Positions 27,821 through 37,895 are shown, numbered from the stretch's first letter. The stretch is DNA of 64,000 bases from Psychrobacillus faecigallinarum (GCF_014836595.1 NZ_JACSQO010000012.1:1-64000); one strand, 5' to 3'. Notes: generated by a model not told the origin, from the sequence alone. Numbers and translations are program-made.

Positions 27821-27922
27821 TTATTTCTTTGCCGCATTCATCAATAGATAAATAATACCCGCTAAAATGGCTATACCAAAGATAACTACTAAAAGACTAA
27901 TCAACAACGCAACAAAACTCAT
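27821..27922 (-). CDS. 33-residue single-helix membrane protein
   Basis: The frame encodes SFVALLISLLVVIFGIAILA and then GIIYLLMNAAKK, one long hydrophobic helix with a basic end. AGGGG lies upstream of its ATG and it fills a gap between two terminated genes. Such tiny membrane proteins are common in Bacillales and are often missed. Function is unknown. Confidence 0.6.
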   Translation of the reverse strand: MSFVALLISLLVVIFGIAILAGIIYLLMNAAKK

Positions 27923-27987
27923 TATTCTACACCCCTAACTATTTTTATAATTTGTTTCCTTGCCAATCTTCTTTCCTCTAATATTGT

Positions 27988-28638
27988 TTAGACAAGTAGT
28001 TTCTCTAATTCTCTTATACTCTCCACAATAAAAGTGGCATTCTCATTCTCTAACTCTTCTGCCGAACCATATCCATATGTTACTCCAATAGAATCGATGC
28101 CAGTTAAATTAGCACCGATAATATCATGCTTTCTATCTCCAATCATGACAAAGCTGTCAGTTGTATAATCTTCGAACTGGTCTAAAATATATTGAATGAT
28201 CTCTGCCTTAGCTGACCTAGTTCCGTCTAATTCACTACCTACCACCAAATCAAAATATTCATCGATTTGAAAGTACTTTAAAATCTCAATTGCAAAAACG
28301 GTAGGCTTAGAGGTGGCAATTACAAGCTTTTTTCTTTCTGCCTTCAATCTTTCCAGTAACAATTCAATTCCCTCATAAAGTTCATTTTCATACATGCCAG
28401 TTTTTTTAAATCTCTCTCGATAAAACTCAATGGCTTGTTGGCATTGCTTTTCATCAAATCCGTAATACTCAGCAAAAGAAACCTGTAGGGGTGGGCCTAT
28501 GAAGCATTCTAGCTTTTGAAGATCCAGCTCCACAATTCCCATCTTTTCTAGTCCATATTGGACAGATGCTGTTATACCTTTTTTAGGATCAGAAATTGTT
28601 CCGTCTAAATCGAATAAGATAATCTCAAGTTTTTTCAT
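27988..28638 (-). CDS. HAD-family phosphatase (phosphoglycolate phosphatase-like)
   Basis: This 216-residue HAD hydrolase has motif I FDLDGTISD at residues 9-17 (nucleophile Asp), the cap domain following, motif II VIATSKP near 103, motif III Lys in SAKAEI, and motif IV MIGDRKHDIIGA near 170. Architecture and length match the Gph/PpaX/YjjG-like group. The substrate is not determinable here. It is encoded alone. Confidence 0.9.
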   Translation of the reverse strand: MKKLEIILFDLDGTISDPKKGITASVQYGLEKMGIVELDLQKLECFIGPPLQVSFAEYYGFDEKQCQQAIEFYRERFKKTGMYENELYEGIELLLERLKAERKKLVIATSKPTVFAIEILKYFQIDEYFDLVVGSELDGTRSAKAEIIQYILDQFEDYTTDSFVMIGDRKHDIIGANLTGIDSIGVTYGYGSAEELENENATFIVESIRELEKLLV

Positions 28639-28734
28639 ACTCCCACTCTTCTCTATTAAATTTTCTGTTACTACTATTATATCTTAGTTAATTTCATAAA
28701 TAGCACTTTACCCGTAAAACACGAATTTTTGTCA

Positions 28735-28871
28735 ATGAGTGATTGGAGCGACAGGCGGCAACACCAGTGGGATGATTGAGAAAGATAAGACATCACAAAC
28801 GTGGGCGTAGAGGGCAGTAATGGATTATCGCTCACCCCCACGGAAGGCGTCCGCCTAATGCGGAAATCAAT
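28735..28871. repeat. interspersed GC-richer repeat
   Basis: It includes GATTATCGCTCACCC, CACGGAAGGCGTCCGCC and ATGCGGAAATCAAT, shared in order with the element near 41.3 kb. The rest of the 380-bp gap (28639-29017) holds only an AT-rich promoter region for the acetyltransferase relic. Confidence 0.7.
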
Positions 28872-29017
28872 TATATTTTACTCTTTATTCTCTTCTCGAT
28901 TGTTCGTGTTTCTTAATAATAATAGGAATTATGAAATTAACTCATCTAAATATTGCTTTCCTTTTTTAAAATAAAATTTATAATGGAAAGAACTAACAAA
29001 AAAGAGGGTGGATTATA

Positions 29018-29581
29018 GTGGAAGTTCAATCAATCTATGGGGATCTACCTCGATTAGAAACGCAGAGGCTAGTTCTAAGAAAAATAACGCTAGAGGATGC
29101 AAAGAATATGTATACATATGCCTCCAATCCCGAAGTCTCCAAATATGTGACTTGGGATACGCACCATACGATTGAAGATACAAAGGAATTCATACGTTTT
29201 GTTCTGAGGCAGTATGAAAACAAAGGTATCTCCCCATGGGGCATTGAATATAAGGAAAACGGTAAGCTAATCGGAACAATCGACTATGTAGGGTGGCAGG
29301 CAAAACATAATAGCGCCGAAATTGGCTATGTCCTTTCTCAGGAATACTGGGGACAAGGGATAACAACAGAGGCTGCAAGGGAGTTAATCCATTTTGGATT
29401 TACCCATATGGATTTAATAAGAATACAGGCTAGATGCTTTATAAAAAACATTGGCTCCTCCCGCGTTATGGAAAAAGCCGGCATGTCCTATGAGGGAGTT
29501 ATGTGAAAAGGGATGAAGGTAAGAGGTAACCATGAGGATTTGAAGATTTACTCTATTTTAAAGGAAGATTTCTCTCTCTAA
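29018..29581 (+). pseudogene. RimJ-like GNAT acetyltransferase interrupted near the C-terminus
   Basis: From GTG 29018 the frame reads a RimJ/RimL-type acetyltransferase (LPRLETQRLVLRKITLEDA, ISPWGIEYKENGKLIGTID, YVLSQEYWGQGITTEAAREL, NIGSSRVMEKAGMSYEGVM) and meets TGA at 29504-29506. In the same frame the usual tail KGMKVRGNHEDLKIYSILKE then follows to a TAA at 29579-29581. A single Arg-type codon has become TGA. About 24 residues are lost, and they are normally conserved. Weak activity of the 162-residue product cannot be excluded. Confidence 0.8.
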
Positions 29582-29631
29582 AAACCAAATGAGCTTGGGA
29601 CAAAACCCACCTTAAAAATTTAAGCATCGGT

Positions 29632-29745
29632 GTTCTCCGCTACAGCGGACGCTTTCCTGGGGGCACGGGTCGAGCCTGTAGTCTCTCACACGCGCTTGTC
29701 CCCTAAGAGTCGCGGCCATCGCTCCGAACAATTTCTTCGACACCA
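29632..29745 (+). repeat. interspersed repeat, about 110 bp
   Basis: Contains CAGCGGACGCTTTCCTGGGG, GGGTCGAGCC, CGCGCTTGTCCCCTAAGAG and CGCTCCGAACAA. It is the inverted counterpart of the copy at 24160-24255. The gap 29582-29918 carries no gene; the short frames across it are accidental. Confidence 0.7.
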
Positions 29746-29918
29746 AGTGAAAACTGTATATATTTTAAGTAAAAAGAGGACATCTGTAGTGAAATTAATA
29801 ATTACCAAAACGAATTTCACTCAGAAAGAAGTATCCTTCTCGTTGGGGATTATTACCAGATTCAACTCACAGCATTTTTACGTTGCTTGAATTTACTCAT
29901 GTCCCAGCCTTTTCTTCA

Positions 29919-30866
29919 TTAGTTAAATGCCTTCAAGCTCTCAAGTGTAGCTCCTAGAAATTTAGCCAGCTCTAGCATTCCATATTTGCCTGCTTTTTCT
30001 TCTGCATCCGCATTATAATTTGTATTTGTATTGACGTCATACGTGTAAACTTCTCCGTTACTATCTCGAATAAATTCGATGCCTGCAACGTCAATATTGT
30101 TTGCTTGTAGAAAGGCTTCATAACGAGCAATCCAACCTTCATCTAGATTTTCTTTAATCTCAAATTTTGGTTTAACTTCTGGCTCTTCCCCAACTGGACA
30201 GAACGCATCACCAATTTGACAGGAGTCTGCCGGGCAGAGCTCGAAGCCCTCCGAGGTATCTACTCTAACTGCATATAAGTATTTTCCCCCTACAAACTCT
30301 GCTCTAGTAATATATGATTCTGGCGATTGGATATACTCCTGAACTAGTGTGATGCCATCCACTGGATCTTCAAAAAGTGACCCATATACATATTCCTTTA
30401 ATGCATCGATTGTTTGGAACAATTGCACCCCTAATCCTTTACCAGCTCTATTATGTTTAGTGATAAAAGGGACTTTCCCTAATTTTTCTGCTGCTGAAAC
30501 GATATGCTCCTTGCCAACAGCAGCAATTGTCTTCGGAGTTCGAATACCACTTGCCTCTAGCGCAGTGTACTGATTGATTTTGCTCAACTCTAGATTTAAT
30601 GCTTTAGTTCCATTGAATACTGTTCTTCCATGGTGCTCCAACCACGTAAGTACGCCACCTGCCAATTCTGGTGCATATCTATGTCCTCTAGTGTGAGAAG
30701 ATGCACTCATACGATTATAGAAAACGCCATTTGGTGGCTCTATTGTCAAGTCCACAATTCCTTTGTCCAAGTGCCAGGTCTCATAAGGCAACTCCAGCTC
30801 TTCTAATCGTTTGGTTAAATGAATTGTCCACTCATCATTTTCATGGATAATATAAATTTTTGACAT
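29919..30866 (-). CDS. RimK-like ATP-grasp ligase
   Basis: This 315-residue protein has an N-terminal pre-ATP-grasp domain and an ATP-grasp core. KVPFITKHNRAGKGLGVQLF carries the nucleotide-binding Lys and glycine loop near residues 132-150, LVQEYIQ follows, and VYTYDVNTNTNYN has the metal-binding Asp/Asn near the end. It resembles alpha-L-glutamate ligases of the RimK group. A short cysteine-containing insert (ELCPADSCQIGDAFCPVGEE) is a distinctive feature. Substrate unknown. AAGGAG precedes the ATG. Confidence 0.82.
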   Translation of the reverse strand: MSKIYIIHENDEWTIHLTKRLEELELPYETWHLDKGIVDLTIEPPNGVFYNRMSASSHTRGHRYAPELAGGVLTWLEHHGRTVFNGTKALNLELSKINQYTALEASGIRTPKTIAAVGKEHIVSAAEKLGKVPFITKHNRAGKGLGVQLFQTIDALKEYVYGSLFEDPVDGITLVQEYIQSPESYITRAEFVGGKYLYAVRVDTSEGFELCPADSCQIGDAFCPVGEEPEVKPKFEIKENLDEGWIARYEAFLQANNIDVAGIEFIRDSNGEVYTYDVNTNTNYNADAEEKAGKYGMLELAKFLGATLESLKAFN

Positions 30867-31141
30867 ATTAGCAGCTCCTTATCGTTTATTTATTACTTTC
30901 CTTATTTGTCGGGCCTTAAAACTTTACCTAGTAAACCACTTGCTTTTATATTACTTTACTACACTAAAACAAATTAAACAATATTCGGACTATTAAAATC
31001 ATTGCTCAATGAAAACCTAAGTATAAATCACAAGTCCCGTTCACTATTTTAAATTGATAGTTAGTCGGACTTAGCTCTGCCTATGGTAGTCTAGCTACTG
31101 AACCTTAAAATTGACGTTTTCCTACTATGTATTATAAATAG
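30867..31141. other. gene-free stretch upstream of the ATP-grasp gene
   Basis: About 275 bases. No frame with a ribosome binding site and no repeat copy is visible. Confidence 0.5.
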
Positions 31142-31187
31142 GAAAAGGCTGTAGACATTTTCAAATTTCTTTGAATCTCTACAGCCT
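31142..31187 (-). terminator. catalase terminator
   Basis: AGGCTGTAGA pairs with TCTACAGCCT, with further pairing inside (ATTCAAA/TTTGAAAAT), followed on the minus strand by TTTTCC. Confidence 0.8.
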
Positions 31188-31215
31188 GAGCACTATTTAA
31201 TGTGTCTTTCTCTAA

Positions 31216-32811
31216 TTAATACGGATCTGATTCGTGGCTATTTTCTACTGCTTGCTGTGGGGCTTTTTCACCGTCTACATCTCCAAGCGGATGCTGACTA
31301 GAGCCACCTTTTGGTGCATTTTTTAAACCTTCTCTTAGAAGTCTTCCGTATTCTTCATCCGCTTCTTCTGCCAAGGAAATCATCTTGTCTTGGATTCTTT
31401 GATCACATTTAGATAAATCATTTATTAGATTAGACAACAATTCTGTCTTCTCCCATTGTTCAAAATTACGGTAAGTTTCTCCTGCTTGTTTCGTATTATT
31501 TTGACGATCTATCGACTCTCTAACTAAGTTTCCCTTAATCATCGGAGTATATTCTTTGCCAGTTTGTTCAGCCTCATGCAAGCCATCTAAAATTGAAGGC
31601 TCATAATTTATGTGAGGATTTTGGAAGGGCCCTCTATCTAAACGGTATGCCATTTGTCCGCCAGTTTGATTGGTTGCAACACGTTTCTTTGGAGAATTGA
31701 TTGGCAACTGTAAGTAGTTAGCTCCAACACGATGTCGCTGTGTATCTGAATACGAAAATGTTCGTCCCTGAAGCATTTTATCATCTGAGAAATCCAAGCC
31801 ATCTACTAGTACACCTGTACCGAACGCCACCTGCTCCACCTCAGTGAAATAGTCCTGTGGATTTCGATTTAAAACCATTTTTCCAACCGGCATCCAAGGG
31901 AATTGATCGTTAGGCCATAGCTTGGTGTCGTCTAGTGGATCAAAATCTAGTTCTGGATGATCACCATCACTCATTATTTGAACGTTTAACTCCCACTCAG
32001 GGAAATCTCCCTTTTCAATAGCATCGTATAGATCTTGCGTAGCATGGTTAAAGTTTTTTGCTTGAATTTCTTCAGCTTCTGCTTGAGTTAAATTGCGTAT
32101 TCCTTGTTTTGGCTCCCAATGATACTTTATCAGGACTGCCTCTCCCTCTTTATTAACCCATTTGTATGTGTTTACCCCAGAACCCTGCATCATACGGTAG
32201 TTTGCGGGAATACCCCAAGGCGAATAAATGAATGTGACCATGTGGAATGACTCAGGTGAGCTTGCACAAAAATCAAAAAATCTTTCTGCATCCTGAATAT
32301 TAGTAACAGGGTCTGGTTTAAAAGCATGAATCATGTCTGGAAATTTCATCGCATCACGGATAAAGAAGATTTTCAAATTGTTACCAACCAGGTCCCAGTT
32401 GCCGTCTTCTGTATAGAACTTTACTGCAAAACCTCGTGGATCTCTCAATGTTTCAGGGGAATGTCCTCCATGAATAACCGATGAAAAACGTACAAAAAGC
32501 GGAGTTTTTTTACCTTTTTCTTGAAATATCTTCGCCCGAGTATATTTTGCAATGTCTTCATCCCCGACTGCTCCATACGCTTCAAAATACCCGTGTGCTC
32601 CAGCTCCGCGAGCGTGAACGACACGTTCAGGAATTCGCTCTCTGTCAAAATGGCTAATTTTCTCGATAAAATCATAGTTCTCTAATGTTGCTGGGCCACG
32701 GTTTCCAACCGTTCTTATATTTTGGTTGTTTGTAATTGGATGCCCCTGTCTATTTGTCAGTGTATCCTCTGTCTCGCGGTTAGTTTCATTTTTAGAATGA
32801 TCCTTTGCCAT
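31216..32811 (-). CDS. katA: haem catalase, clade 3-like
   Basis: This 531-residue monofunctional catalase decomposes hydrogen peroxide. The catalytic His region is [20 protein letters not shown] (near residue 65), the distal Asn is in [15 protein letters not shown], and the proximal haem Tyr is in the [14 protein letters not shown] block near 355. Length matches small-subunit catalases with a short C-terminal tail. AGGAGG precedes the ATG. I saw no clear PerR box in the short upstream region. Confidence 0.94.
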   Translation of the reverse strand: MAKDHSKNETNRETEDTLTNRQGHPITNNQNIRTVGNRGPATLENYDFIEKISHFDRERIPERVVHARGAGAHGYFEAYGAVGDEDIAKYTRAKIFQEKGKKTPLFVRFSSVIHGGHSPETLRDPRGFAVKFYTEDGNWDLVGNNLKIFFIRDAMKFPDMIHAFKPDPVTNIQDAERFFDFCASSPESFHMVTFIYSPWGIPANYRMMQGSGVNTYKWVNKEGEAVLIKYHWEPKQGIRNLTQAEAEEIQAKNFNHATQDLYDAIEKGDFPEWELNVQIMSDGDHPELDFDPLDDTKLWPNDQFPWMPVGKMVLNRNPQDYFTEVEQVAFGTGVLVDGLDFSDDKMLQGRTFSYSDTQRHRVGANYLQLPINSPKKRVATNQTGGQMAYRLDRGPFQNPHINYEPSILDGLHEAEQTGKEYTPMIKGNLVRESIDRQNNTKQAGETYRNFEQWEKTELLSNLINDLSKCDQRIQDKMISLAEEADEEYGRLLREGLKNAPKGGSSQHPLGDVDGEKAPQQAVENSHESDPY

Positions 32812-32899
32812 CTTTCATCCTCCTAAGCTTAAACTTTACTTCGTCTTCATTCTGTCCAAAAGTAAAAGTAAATATTCTAGCAAAGGAGAAAGGAAGTAG

Positions 32900-33466
32900 C
32901 TAATATGCAAGTTCCTTCCACTTAGATGCATCACCTAAATTGTTATTTAAAAAATAATACTGAAAGTGCCCTTCATAAATCTGGTGAAGCGCTGGGTGCT
33001 CTGCAATATGATGTGGTTGAACTAAATAAGTAGGAGTGTCTATGCTTAAAGTAGAAGATTCATTCATAATCGTAGCTACAAATTGAGAACAAAAATATGC
33101 ATTTTCCCGATGAATTTTCAATCGAAGGGCAATTCCAAACAAACCAAGCAAATTATATTTATACCTATCTTGTTCCTCCCGAAATGCAAGTACTCTGTTT
33201 TGCATTTGCTCAAATTCACTTAAAGATATCTTGCATTGAAAAATAGAACAGTTGGCGTTTTTAAACACCCCGCCCCTCGCGTTTTCTTGAACAAAGCCAC
33301 CATTAATTGGGTTATATCTCTGTTTTCTACCGAAGCTATACATCTCATTCAATTGCTCATCAAAGGCAATCGACGCGTGATTTCTGTTTCTTCCCGTATA
33401 CATTCCAATCATTTTAGAAAACCATGTACTTGTGTCACTTAATATAATATAGACCGTCTTCTCCAC
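32900..33466 (-). CDS. NlpC/P60-like (possibly permuted) amidase-family protein
   Basis: This 188-residue protein has the spaced pair RNHASIAFDEQ (His near residue 30) and AYFCSQFVATIM (Cys near 127). The His-before-Cys order is that of permuted papain-like proteins (YiiX/YaeF-type). No signal peptide is seen. It likely starts at GTG behind GGGGTGG. A bona fide enzyme is inferred only. It lies between catalase and a divergent promoter region and appears monocistronic. Confidence 0.6.
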   Translation of the reverse strand: MEKTVYIILSDTSTWFSKMIGMYTGRNRNHASIAFDEQLNEMYSFGRKQRYNPINGGFVQENARGGVFKNANCSIFQCKISLSEFEQMQNRVLAFREEQDRYKYNLLGLFGIALRLKIHRENAYFCSQFVATIMNESSTLSIDTPTYLVQPHHIAEHPALHQIYEGHFQYYFLNNNLGDASKWKELAY

Positions 33467-33782
33467 TTTTCCACCCCATCAACAAGATGCTCTCTTTTTG
33501 TTCCTTCATCATCTCTTATTTAAGAGGATTTACTGAACAGTCTGCAGGAGGAAATCAACTAAGACCTAAGATGTATTTTTTGAATTTATTGGCAATATAA
33601 TCGAATTTATAATTAATTATATTTAAAAATTAGACAAATAGAAAGAATCTGTTGTGTAGGTAGGCAAATATCAGTTTATTAATGATTGTAGATTATATTT
33701 ATTATTGATAAAATTCTTTCGTTACATAGTTCTTGTGAAATAGTATATTAAAGAAAATTTTGTCTTATATAGGAGGATAATA
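33467..33782. other. divergent promoter region
   Basis: This AT-rich region lies between the NlpC-like gene and the small membrane protein gene. No confident promoter could be singled out on either strand and no repeat is present. Confidence 0.4.
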
Positions 33783-34040
33783 ATGTCTAATTATAATAGA
33801 GAAGAACTATTTTTATTAAATAACGTACTACTTGCTCTATTTTTAGTAGCAGATTTTGCACTTTTTCTTCATTTTTCTAATAGTTCTTTCCCATGGTTTG
33901 CATTACTAGGCGCAGGTATTGGTTTAGCTATTATTGTTCTTTGCTGGGCAGAAAAAGTACAAATCTATTTCATTGCCAGTTTGCTAGTTTTTACAGGCTT
34001 ATTTTTATTAATCTACAATTGGCATTCAATATTCCATTAA
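33783..34040 (+). CDS. 85-residue membrane protein, first gene of the GMC dehydrogenase cluster
   Basis: Three hydrophobic segments are visible (about residues 14-31, 36-53 and 60-80), for example LLGAGIGLAIIVLCWAE and IYFIASLLVFTGLFLLIYNW. AGGAGG lies before the ATG. The next gene, a Tat-exported dehydrogenase subunit, starts 27 bases downstream. I do not recognise a family. By position it may anchor or assist the dehydrogenase; this is inference. Confidence 0.75.
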   Translation: MSNYNREELFLLNNVLLALFLVADFALFLHFSNSSFPWFALLGAGIGLAIIVLCWAEKVQIYFIASLLVFTGLFLLIYNWHSIFH

Positions 34041-34067
34041 TCAAATTATAATAGGGGGTTTACAAAT

Positions 34068-34811
34068 ATGTCAGAACAAGAAAACAAAGAAACTTTTTTA
34101 GATAAACGTTCTTCGAGACGGAAGTTTATCAAAAACTCAGGGCTTACAGTCGGAGGCTTAGTACTAGGTGGAGCTATTGGTAGCTTAGTTGGCGGAAAAG
34201 AAAGTACTACTAAATCTGGAGTCGAAACAGCTCATAAGTCAGTTGATTATAGTGAGACACGCCAGTTTTTTGTTCGTCAAAAGGATTTCGACGCACTTGC
34301 AGCTGCTACTGAGCTTATCTATCCAGAAGATGAGCATGGCCCAGGAGCAATTGCTTTAGGAGCACCGTATTTTATCGATAAACAATTAGCTAGCCCATGG
34401 GGAAGTAATGCCGATGACTATAGAAAAGGTCCATTTAAGGCTGGAGAAATTCCTTTAGATAACAGTGAAATCTTTTTACAAGGAGTTCGCAAGCTAAACG
34501 AGGTTTCAGAGAAGCAGCATGAAGGAGCACTATTCAAAGATCTATCGGAAGAACAACAAATTGCTATCTTAACTGCATTCCAAATGGGTGAAGTAGAAAT
34601 GCAATTTATCAACTCTGCAGTATTCTTTAATTCATTAAGATCTGCAACACTTCAAGGATGTTTCGCTGATCCACTATATGGAGGAAATAAGGATATGGCA
34701 GGCTGGAAGATGAAAGAATTCCCAGGAGCTCAAATGTCGTACACTGCCTATTTAGATAAAGAAGAATTCGTATCAATACCACCTGTAAGTCTAGGTGGAC
34801 ATAAACACTAA
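34068..34811 (+). CDS. gluconate 2-dehydrogenase subunit 3-like protein with Tat signal
   Basis: This 247-residue protein has a twin-arginine signal: SSRRKFIKNSG followed by a hydrophobic glycine-rich helix (about residues 17-45). The remainder is the subunit-3 family of membrane-bound gluconate/sorbitol dehydrogenases (YPEDEHGPGAIALGAPYFID, and the FFNSLRSATLQGCFADPLYGG block near 185-210). Such subunits escort the flavoprotein across the membrane through the Tat pathway. The next gene is that flavoprotein and a tatA gene follows, which fits. Confidence 0.88.
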   Translation: MSEQENKETFLDKRSSRRKFIKNSGLTVGGLVLGGAIGSLVGGKESTTKSGVETAHKSVDYSETRQFFVRQKDFDALAAATELIYPEDEHGPGAIALGAPYFIDKQLASPWGSNADDYRKGPFKAGEIPLDNSEIFLQGVRKLNEVSEKQHEGALFKDLSEEQQIAILTAFQMGEVEMQFINSAVFFNSLRSATLQGCFADPLYGGNKDMAGWKMKEFPGAQMSYTAYLDKEEFVSIPPVSLGGHKH

Positions 34812-34841
34812 GCTATTTAAAAAATGGAGGTTACTAAGGTT

Positions 34842-36584
34842 ATGGTTACAAAATTACCAAAGGTGGACGTTGTAACAACTGGTATGGGTTGGACAGGCGG
34901 AATAGTTGCTGCTGAGCTAACAAAAGCAGGCTATAAAGTGGTCGGTCTTGAACGTGGAGTTGAAAGATCTATTGAGGATTATCTGCACGGACATGATGAA
35001 TTAAAGTACAACGTTCGTAAAGAGTTAATGCAAAAATTAAACAAGGATACTATTACTTTTCGAAACACTTTAAATGACGAAGCTCGTCCAGTTCGCGATG
35101 AGTCAGCATTAGTTGTTGGTACTGGAACTGGCGGCGGTGGTGCCCACTGGGGTGGACAAACTTATCGCTACTTCCCTTACGATTTTGAAATTCGCAGTAA
35201 AACCATTGAAAAATATGGAGAAGGTAAAATCGGAAAAGATGTAACTATTCAAGACTGGGGCATTACCTATGATGAAATAGAACCTTACTATTCCAAGTTT
35301 GAACAAATGGCTGGTATTTCTGGGGAGGTAGATCCTTTAGCGGGTCCCCGTTCAATTGACTATCCAACACCACCATTAAAGAAACTAAAACAAATGAAGA
35401 TGTTTCATGAAGCTGCTGAAAAACTTGGACATCACCCATTTGTCGTTCCTACAGCAAACGTATCCGAATCATATACAAATCCAGATGGGGAAACACTAAA
35501 CGCTTGTCAGTACTGCTCTTTCTGTGGTAACTATGGCTGTGAATACGGAGCTAAAGCAGATCCAATCGTTACAGTTATACCTACTGCTAAGAAAACAGGT
35601 AACTTTGAATTGCGTACCCACTCTTTAGTAACTCGTGTACTTTATGAGAATGGCAAAGCAACTGGAGTATTGTATAAGGACATCAGAACTGGTGAAGTAT
35701 TTGAACAGCCTGCTGACGTAGTAGCATTAACAAGCTATACATTTAATAACGTCCGCCTACTTCTTTTGTCTGGTATCGGGAAGCCTTATAATCCGAAAAC
35801 AGGTACCGGGGTTATCGGGAAGAACTACACAGATCACCATACTATTACTGGAGCAATCGGTTACTTTGAAGAAGAGAAATTCAATAGCTTCATCGGTACT
35901 GGCTCTTTAGGTTCTGCATTTAACGATTTCAATGCAGATAATTTCGACCATAATGGAGTTGAGTTTATCCATGGTGGACAAATTGAAATGCACTTATTCG
36001 GTAATGAACCAATTGCTAACAATCCTGCTCCTTTTGGAACACCAACTTGGGGTAAAGAATTCAAGAAAAACTCTTTACATTACTTCCATAGAAATGTAAC
36101 CGTTGTTTCTCAAAGAGCCATTTTACCGAATAAAAATCACTATCTTGATCTAGATCCTGTTTATAAAGACGATAATGGTGATCCATTAATCCGTGTTACA
36201 TTCGACTATACTGCGGAGGACCATAAGCGTAACGAATTCCTAGTAGAGAAATGTGCAGATGTAGTAAAAGAAATGGGTGCTGACATTATAGATGTAATCC
36301 CTATGGCCGAACATTTTGGCGGAAGATTCACATTCCAGCATGACGCTGGTGGAGCAATCATGGGAGACAATCCAGAAACATCTGCAGTAAACAACTATCT
36401 TCAAATGTGGGATGCTGAAAACTTATTTGTGTGTGGAGCTTCTGCTTTCCCTCACTTTGGACCGACTAATCCAACCCCAACAGCTGCTGCCCTTACTTAT
36501 AGAGCAACAGAAGGTATGGTACAATACCTTAAAAACGGTGGCGGACAATTAGTATCAGCGACAAAATCAAAAGAATTAGTGTAA
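34842..36584 (+). CDS. GMC-family flavoprotein dehydrogenase (gluconate dehydrogenase large-subunit type)
   Basis: This 580-residue FAD enzyme has the dinucleotide motif TGMGWTGGIVAAEL at residues 14-27, VGTGTGGGGAHWGGQTYRY, a cysteine cluster CQYCSFCGNYGCEYGAK near 215-235 and the C-terminal GMC block FPHFGPTNPTPTAAALTYRA. The start was set at 34842 after GGAGG; the ATG 18 bases earlier has no binding site. It lacks its own signal and presumably travels with the Tat-tagged subunit. The usual cytochrome c subunit is absent nearby. Confidence 0.9.
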   Translation: MVTKLPKVDVVTTGMGWTGGIVAAELTKAGYKVVGLERGVERSIEDYLHGHDELKYNVRKELMQKLNKDTITFRNTLNDEARPVRDESALVVGTGTGGGGAHWGGQTYRYFPYDFEIRSKTIEKYGEGKIGKDVTIQDWGITYDEIEPYYSKFEQMAGISGEVDPLAGPRSIDYPTPPLKKLKQMKMFHEAAEKLGHHPFVVPTANVSESYTNPDGETLNACQYCSFCGNYGCEYGAKADPIVTVIPTAKKTGNFELRTHSLVTRVLYENGKATGVLYKDIRTGEVFEQPADVVALTSYTFNNVRLLLLSGIGKPYNPKTGTGVIGKNYTDHHTITGAIGYFEEEKFNSFIGTGSLGSAFNDFNADNFDHNGVEFIHGGQIEMHLFGNEPIANNPAPFGTPTWGKEFKKNSLHYFHRNVTVVSQRAILPNKNHYLDLDPVYKDDNGDPLIRVTFDYTAEDHKRNEFLVEKCADVVKEMGADIIDVIPMAEHFGGRFTFQHDAGGAIMGDNPETSAVNNYLQMWDAENLFVCGASAFPHFGPTNPTPTAAALTYRATEGMVQYLKNGGGQLVSATKSKELV

Positions 36585-36702
36585 TCTCTTATATAGGTAT
36601 AGATTAGTCAACGAATCGAAGCTAGAAGAGACCATTTTTCTGTAATGATGTGTTATAGTTAACATGCGTCAACATTTATATTACAGACAAGGAGGAAACA
36701 AT

Positions 36703-36903
36703 ATGCCAAATATAGGTATCCCGGGTCTAATACTCGTTTTAATTATAGCTTTAGTTATCTTCGGTCCTTCCAAACTGCCTCAACTAGGAAAAGCAGTTGG
36801 TCAAACTTTAAAAGAATTTAAAACTTCTACAAGAGACATCATCAATGATGAAGAAAAAGATGATAAAAAGCTTGAGGATTCTGAGAAAGAAAAGAAAATA
36901 TAA
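36703..36903 (+). CDS. tatA: Sec-independent translocase TatA
   Basis: This 66-residue protein has one membrane helix ([20 protein letters not shown], with the FGP hinge), then an amphipathic helix ([16 protein letters not shown]) and an acidic/basic tail. This is the standard TatA layout. The start at 36703 follows AAGGAGGAAACAAT. It is downstream of a Tat-dependent dehydrogenase, so a dedicated pore for that substrate is plausible. No tatC is nearby. Confidence 0.93.
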   Translation: MPNIGIPGLILVLIIALVIFGPSKLPQLGKAVGQTLKEFKTSTRDIINDEEKDDKKLEDSEKEKKI

Positions 36904-36921
36904 TATATAGTTTCCAAAGAG

Positions 36922-36956
36922 GTGGGTAGTGACATTAGTTACTAGCCCACTTTTTT
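36922..36956 (+). terminator. terminator of the GMC/tatA cluster
   Basis: GTGGGTAGTGAC pairs with GTTACTAGCCCAC (one bulge), followed by six Ts. Confidence 0.88.
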
Positions 36957-37011
36957 GCTCATAAAAGATACTTTAGTGAGCGATAGATATAGAAGTCCTA
37001 TATTTATATAG

Positions 37012-37047
37012 CAAAAAAGACAGCTATTTTCTAATAGCTGTCTTTTC
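37012..37047 (-). terminator. TetR gene terminator overlapping its stop codon
   Basis: GACAGCTATTAG pairs with AATAGCTGTC, followed on the minus strand by TTTTTTGC. The stop TAG lies inside the hairpin. Confidence 0.8.
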
Positions 37048-37635
37048 TAGCTTAAAGGCACTCTCCGATGTTTTAAATATTTCTAAAAGTGTATCTGCTA
37101 TTTCTTCAGGTGTTTCTATACACCCTCCCTCTAGCCACTCTAATATTACTCCATACGACCCATACATTTTATAAGTATTAAAATGCTTAATCCCGATGAC
37201 TTCATTAGACTGGTCTAAATAAGTAATACCATAAAATATTTTCTTAAATTTATTTAAAAAACTCTCTTGAAAGCCTGGTATAGTGTCTGATATATATAAA
37301 AGACTGTACACCCTTCTATGATCATATAAATGTCTGAAGAAAGCATTCGAGGTAGGAATAATTTTACCATAATCAACTACCGAACTTCCTAAAAATGGAC
37401 TGTGAAAGGCATATTCTAGATCCTTTAAAGTTTCTTTTACAAGCTCCTCGGCAAGATCTTCTTTATCCTTATAATATATATAAAAAGTACTTCTATTGTA
37501 GTCTGCTCTGTCTACAACATCAGTTATCGTAACATTTTTATATCCTTTTTCTTTCACTAAATCTATAAAATGAGACTTGAATATCTTCTTTGTTCTTCTC
37601 ACTCTTCTATCTACATTAATATTTTCAGTAGTCAC
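37024..37635 (-). CDS. TetR/AcrR family transcriptional regulator
   Basis: This 203-residue repressor-type protein has the N-terminal helix-turn-helix around residues 14-60 (KKIFKSHFIDLVKEKGYKN, then VTITDVVDRADYNRSTFYIYY). The C-terminal ligand domain (TetR_C_7-like, FRHLYDHRRVYSLLYIS, GGCIETPEEIADTLLEIF) is of the YttP/DhaS-like type. It starts at GTG behind AAGGAG. It is transcribed convergently with the tatA cluster; whether it regulates that cluster is unknown. Confidence 0.88.
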   Translation of the reverse strand: MTTENINVDRRVRRTKKIFKSHFIDLVKEKGYKNVTITDVVDRADYNRSTFYIYYKDKEDLAEELVKETLKDLEYAFHSPFLGSSVVDYGKIIPTSNAFFRHLYDHRRVYSLLYISDTIPGFQESFLNKFKKIFYGITYLDQSNEVIGIKHFNTYKMYGSYGVILEWLEGGCIETPEEIADTLLEIFKTSESAFKLEKTAIRK

Positions 37636-37895
37636 ACATATTCTCCTTTATCGAACTTTCCCCTAAAATGGCTATTTTATATAGTTCCAATTCACGATGA
37701 ATATTATACCTCATATTTCATTCTTTAGGTAGGAGTTTTTTCTAAGTAATATACAAATAACATAGTCCTTATATACTATTATTACCTTGGAAACTTACAT
37801 TATTACTTTTCGTCTCCTTCTATAATGCATGTTTACTTTCATGCAAAATACATAACAACTTTAAAAAATTCTACATAGAGGAGGTAAGCGAGAAC

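Noticed and set aside
31216..32900. PerR box upstream of catalase
   Set aside because: No sequence close to TTATAATNATTATAA was found between the catalase start and the next gene.
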